Shown here piece by piece: positions 61,070 through 64,000 of a stretch of DNA of 64,000 nt (position 1 is its first letter; each line of letters begins with the position of its first letter). The stretch is from JANQOZ01 sp045106555 (GTDB taxonomy: Bacteria > Pseudomonadota > Gammaproteobacteria > Xanthomonadales > SZUA-38). The translations under genes and the position numbers were made by a program. The notes under the pieces were generated by a model. That model was not told the DNA's origin. It ran no database searches and saw only the letters and a list, made by a program, of their open reading frames with translations. The stretch is from assembly GCA_045106555.1 (NCBI GenBank), contig JBGCET010000001.1:1-64000 (forward strand), written 5' to 3'.

Positions 61070-62668
61070 TCGATCCACCAGTCGCCATTGGCGGCGATGA
61101 GCGACACCAAGGTTTACCGGGAAACCATTTTCAAAACAATGTTTTAGGTCTTCCTCTTGAAGCAAAACCTTACCTTGAGGGTTAGCGGCCAACCAGTGCA
61201 CAGCCCCGTGAGCCTGGATCTTCGGCTCTACCAGGTAGCCAAAATTGGTGGTGGCTCTGCGGGCCTGCAAAATGGTTTGCTCTTTCCAGTGGACCAGCGC
61301 CAGCGGTACCCCAGGGTCAAGCTGCCTTTCCACCTTTAGCAACAGATTCCTACCGGATTTTAGACCGTCCAACCGAGGATAAATCCACAGCCCAATGGTG
61401 AGCCACAGCACCCCCATCATGGCCAGGAAGGGCATAAACCGTCGACGAAAGGTCAGCCCAGTGACCAGCAAGATGCCTGCGCCAGCAATGAGTAGTGGGG
61501 TCACCAGATTTAGATCGTAACGGGCGGTCAGTTCTTCAGCGCGCTGTGGGTCACCAAACTCCAGCCAAAGCGCTGCAGCGGTCAACAAGGAGCCCAGAAA
61601 CGTTGGAAACAGCCAACCCAGTTTTCCACTCCAACTGTGGCGAGACAGGGTTGCAAGTGCCGGTGCCGCCGCGACGCAAACCCAGGGCAGGGCGGGCAAA
61701 ATGTAGACGCCGCGCTTGGCAGGGCTTAAGGAGAAAAACAGAATAACCAACGCCGCCCAACCCAGTAGCAGAAGCGTTGCCGGGTCGCGGTTGCGCAATT
61801 TGCTATACCAATCAGGCACTAGTGCGGGCAGCAGCAAAAACACCGGCAACCACAGGGCCGGAATCACATGGGTGATGAAATACCAGGGCGGCTTAAAGTG
61901 ATGGCTGGGGCTGACATATCGCTCCGCAGTTTGCTGGAACAAGATGTTGTCCCGATACGCCAAGTAAGCAGGGTCACTGTTTTGAGCTACCAGCCAAATC
62001 ATGGGCAGGAACCAGCAACATGCCGCCGCCAGCATTAGCAGAACGCCGCCAACCCCCAGCATTGGCGTGACCCTTCCCGAGCGCTCATCACGGCGCAGCA
62101 GGGGTAGCAGCAACAACATCAACAACGGAAGAAAACCCACCCCCTTGGTAATGATGCCAAAACCACAGGCCGCAAAACCCACCAACAACCAGCGCGGACT
62201 GGGGCCCAGCAGAAAGTGGCGCAAAAAGCTGTAAACCCCAAGCGCTATCCACGCGGTCACCATAGCGTCCAGCTGCCCTGCGCGACTTTCCAGCACAAAC
62301 TGGGGGGTGGCCAGCAAGATAAGGCCGGCGACGGTCGCAATCTGAGGGTTGTAAAGTCGCCGTGTTAAGTCGAACACCAGAAGCAGGGTGATTAGGCCAA
62401 AAATCAGGCTCGGAAGGGTGTGGGCCAGTCGAATAGAACCGGTGAATTTCAACACGACCGCCTGACACCACATGTACAGCGGCGGTTTGTCTGGGTAGAG
62501 CTCGCCGCCCCGGCGGGGGAAAAACCACTCGCCGCTGTCCACCATTTCCCAGGCTACCAGAGCAAATCGCGGCTCATCGGAGGGCCAGGGATCTTTTAGG
62601 CCAATACCCGCGCCAATAAACACAATGGCCAGCGCTGCCAGCAGGGCGGCGCGCAGGGAAACACTCAA
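60986..62668 (-). CDS. ArnT-like lipid-linked glycosyltransferase
   Basis: A 560-residue GT39/GT83-type polytopic enzyme. First-loop motif DPWPSDEPRFALVAWEMVDSG and the following YPDKPPLYMW, about 11 helices and a C-terminal extracytoplasmic domain. Members add 4-amino-arabinose or other sugars to lipid A or proteins. The last 84 bases overlap the LAB_N gene on the other strand. Upstream gene overlaps by four bases. Confidence 0.9.
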   Translation of the reverse strand: MSVSLRAALLAALAIVFIGAGIGLKDPWPSDEPRFALVAWEMVDSGEWFFPRRGGELYPDKPPLYMWCQAVVLKFTGSIRLAHTLPSLIFGLITLLLVFDLTRRLYNPQIATVAGLILLATPQFVLESRAGQLDAMVTAWIALGVYSFLRHFLLGPSPRWLLVGFAACGFGIITKGVGFLPLLMLLLLPLLRRDERSGRVTPMLGVGGVLLMLAAACCWFLPMIWLVAQNSDPAYLAYRDNILFQQTAERYVSPSHHFKPPWYFITHVIPALWLPVFLLLPALVPDWYSKLRNRDPATLLLLGWAALVILFFSLSPAKRGVYILPALPWVCVAAAPALATLSRHSWSGKLGWLFPTFLGSLLTAAALWLEFGDPQRAEELTARYDLNLVTPLLIAGAGILLVTGLTFRRRFMPFLAMMGVLWLTIGLWIYPRLDGLKSGRNLLLKVERQLDPGVPLALVHWKEQTILQARRATTNFGYLVEPKIQAHGAVHWLAANPQGKVLLQEEDLKHCFENGFPVNLGVAHRRQWRLVDRSNVSCALPEITPAAAIEQYQVAAIQQR

Positions 62669-62856
62669 CGCTTGTTGGACTCCAGATCTCGGCGTAAGAG
62701 TTTGATCTGTCGGTGCTGTTCTTTGAAATCGGCCTCAATGGCTACGGTGAGCTGATACATCGCTTTGCTCAGGTTCTGTACCGCTGGGTCACACTTTGCG
62801 TTGAGGTAAAGCTCGAGGTTTTTGTTCAGTTCCTCTATTGCAGACTGATAGCTCAT
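62665..62856 (-). CDS. Small helical hypothetical protein
   Basis: A 63-residue protein (ATG 62856 chosen; one six codons upstream is possible). Predicted mainly helical and amphipathic (SYQSAIEELNKNLELYLNAK ... FKEQHRQIKLLRRDLESNK). No cysteine or membrane segment. Unknown function; coupled by ATGA to the ArnT-like gene. Confidence 0.65.
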   Translation of the reverse strand: MSYQSAIEELNKNLELYLNAKCDPAVQNLSKAMYQLTVAIEADFKEQHRQIKLLRRDLESNKR

Positions 62857-62877
62857 GAAACAAATGCTCTTCAATAA

Positions 62878-64000
62878 TTAAGGTTTGGCGGATTTCTTTT
62901 GCCGCAGCGTACCGAGCTTCCGACCGTCGGCAGCCACGGCTGCTGGAGCGGCTTTGCGCCGTCGGGTTGCGCTGCGCTTTTTCGTCGCGGACTTCTTTTT
63001 GCTCGCAGTCTTTTTGCTGCTGGCTTTCTTCGCAGGTTTCGCCGTTGTGGATGACGACGCCTTGGCGGTGGCAGGGCGGCCTTCGCTGCGTTTCGAACTT
63101 GCCGAACTGCGCTTTTTTCTCGCCGACGCAGAACGCGCCTTTTTGCTGCTGGCCTTACTTCGAGTCGCGGGCTTCGGCGGTTCGGGCTGGACGTCAGCCT
63201 CAAGCTTACTGGCAGCCTCTTTCAGGTCATCAAACGCCTTCGACAGGTATTCGGTCAGCTTTTCCACATCGGGCACCGCATCTCGACAGGCCATGACGCC
63301 AAAGTCCACCGAATCCACGTAGCTGATCACGGTAATGTTCAGCGCCTGACCGTCTACCAACACCGACAGCGGATAGCCTGCAGTTAGCTGGGCGCCAGCA
63401 AAATGCAGGGGAGTTCTGGGCCCGGGCACGTTAGAGATCACCACGTTGGCCGGAGGCGGCACCCAGTCTGAGGCGCCAAGTCGGTTCATCACGGCCACCA
63501 GACCCTGGGCCATTACGGCAAAGTTGATCGACGCTGAGGGCAGCACGGCGGCCACTTCTTTTTTAGCCGCGCGGGTCGATCGCCCGATATCGGAAAGCCG
63601 CCCCAGTGGTGTCCGCCGATGGGTGGCCAGCTTGGCACTGACGTAGGTAATCTGATTGCCGGAACGATTGATTTGGCGAATTGAGACCGGAACGCTGGCG
63701 ACCAGCGATTGCTTGGGAAGGGACCGATGGTGCTTCAGATAATCCCTGATGGCCCCGCTGCAGATGGCCAGCACAATGTCGTTGACGGTTGCGCCAGTAG
63801 CTTTGCCAAGCGTTTTGAGTTCGCTTAGCGAAAGGCTGATGGCGCCAAATTTTCGTGCCCCGGAAACCGGCACGTTAAAGCGGGTTCTTGGCGCAGTGAA
63901 CGGCGCTGGCGAATCATCACTTTGCAGGCCGACGGCTTTCATGCCGTGTCCCACCAATAGCTTCCCCAAGTCCAGTCCCATTTGCGCCTGGCCTAAAATC
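62878..64000 (-). CDS. Wax-ester synthase/acyl-CoA:diacylglycerol acyltransferase, C-terminal part
   Basis: A minus-strand gene still open at the right edge, so its N-terminus, including the HHxxxDG catalytic motif, lies outside. Visible is the C-terminal acyltransferase lobe with LSELKTLGKATGATVNDIVLAICSGAIRDYL and NVVISNVPGPRTPLHFAG. After about residue 260 of the visible part comes a ~95-residue Lys/Ser/Ala-rich tail (SKKARSASARKKRSSASSKR-type) that resembles histone H1. Such a tail is unusual on this enzyme. It makes wax esters or triacylglycerols from acyl-CoA. Confidence 0.88.
   Translation of the reverse strand, partial: ILGQAQMGLDLGKLLVGHGMKAVGLQSDDSPAPFTAPRTRFNVPVSGARKFGAISLSLSELKTLGKATGATVNDIVLAICSGAIRDYLKHHRSLPKQSLVASVPVSIRQINRSGNQITYVSAKLATHRRTPLGRLSDIGRSTRAAKKEVAAVLPSASINFAVMAQGLVAVMNRLGASDWVPPPANVVISNVPGPRTPLHFAGAQLTAGYPLSVLVDGQALNITVISYVDSVDFGVMACRDAVPDVEKLTEYLSKAFDDLKEAASKLEADVQPEPPKPATRSKASSKKARSASARKKRSSASSKRSEGRPATAKASSSTTAKPAKKASSKKTASKKKSATKKRSATRRRKAAPAAVAADGRKLGTLRQKKSAKP

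Overview
The window is a piece of a gammaproteobacterial chromosome. Housekeeping genes with unmistakable gammaproteobacterial versions and order support this: ftsK-lolA-serS, a GacA/UvrY regulator, rne divergent from rluC, nfuA, cytochrome c4, dusB and sfsA. Secreted proteins ending in a phenylalanine-x-x-glycine-phenylalanine-glutamate motif, the small 'GQG...WFTF' secreted domain, DUF1800/DUF1501 proteins and a wax-ester-synthase-like enzyme suggest a free-living, perhaps marine member near the Xanthomonadales/Wenzhouxiangella/Marinicella side of the class. That placement is inference only.

Layout: 1-3.8 kb ftsK end, lolA, serS and a Bax-inhibitor-1 membrane protein. 3.9-8.3 kb a dense signalling cluster of three histidine kinases and a stand-alone receiver, without a DNA-binding output. 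8.3-17.2 kb an alanine/sodium symporter, a LexA-like box over a small ORF, a methyltransferase, an S9 peptidase and small secreted proteins. 17.32-30.94 kb a 13.6-kb integrative island in the 3' end of a tRNA-Ser(UGA) gene. 31.4-39.5 kb gacA, rne, rluC, a CPBP-like protein, phhB, an esterase and nfuA. 39.6-48.1 kb cytochrome c4 and a tripartite-type efflux operon with two RND permeases. 48.1-59.6 kb a DUF349 protein, dusB, a TraB protein, agmatine deiminase, sfsA and a four-gene secreted-protein operon. 59.7-64 kb an alternative L36 gene, lipid/sugar transferases, and a WS/DGAT enzyme with a histone-H1-like tail running off the right edge.

The most interesting part is the island. Its integrase lies next to the left attachment site. 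A 14-bp direct repeat equal to the 3' end of the tRNA flanks it, and paired TTGGGGGA arm-type repeats lie just inside both ends. It carries one apparent ten-gene minus-strand operon (30632 to 22328): thermostable-hemolysin-family protein, AMP-forming acyl ligase, heme-oxygenase-like diiron protein, short-chain dehydrogenase, TPR protein, QseB/PmrA-type regulator, QseC-type kinase, cupredoxin, FTR1-type iron permease and an outer-membrane-barrel-like protein. A separate flavin monooxygenase gene (Baeyer-Villiger type) shares with the operon a 17-bp promoter box matching the PmrA/QseB recognition pattern, at the same 10-bp distance from a -10-like hexamer. I infer a self-regulated mobile system coupling metal handling to the synthesis or modification of an acyl-derived small molecule or lipid. 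The four enzyme-like genes also occur together elsewhere as far as I recall, but I know of no established product.
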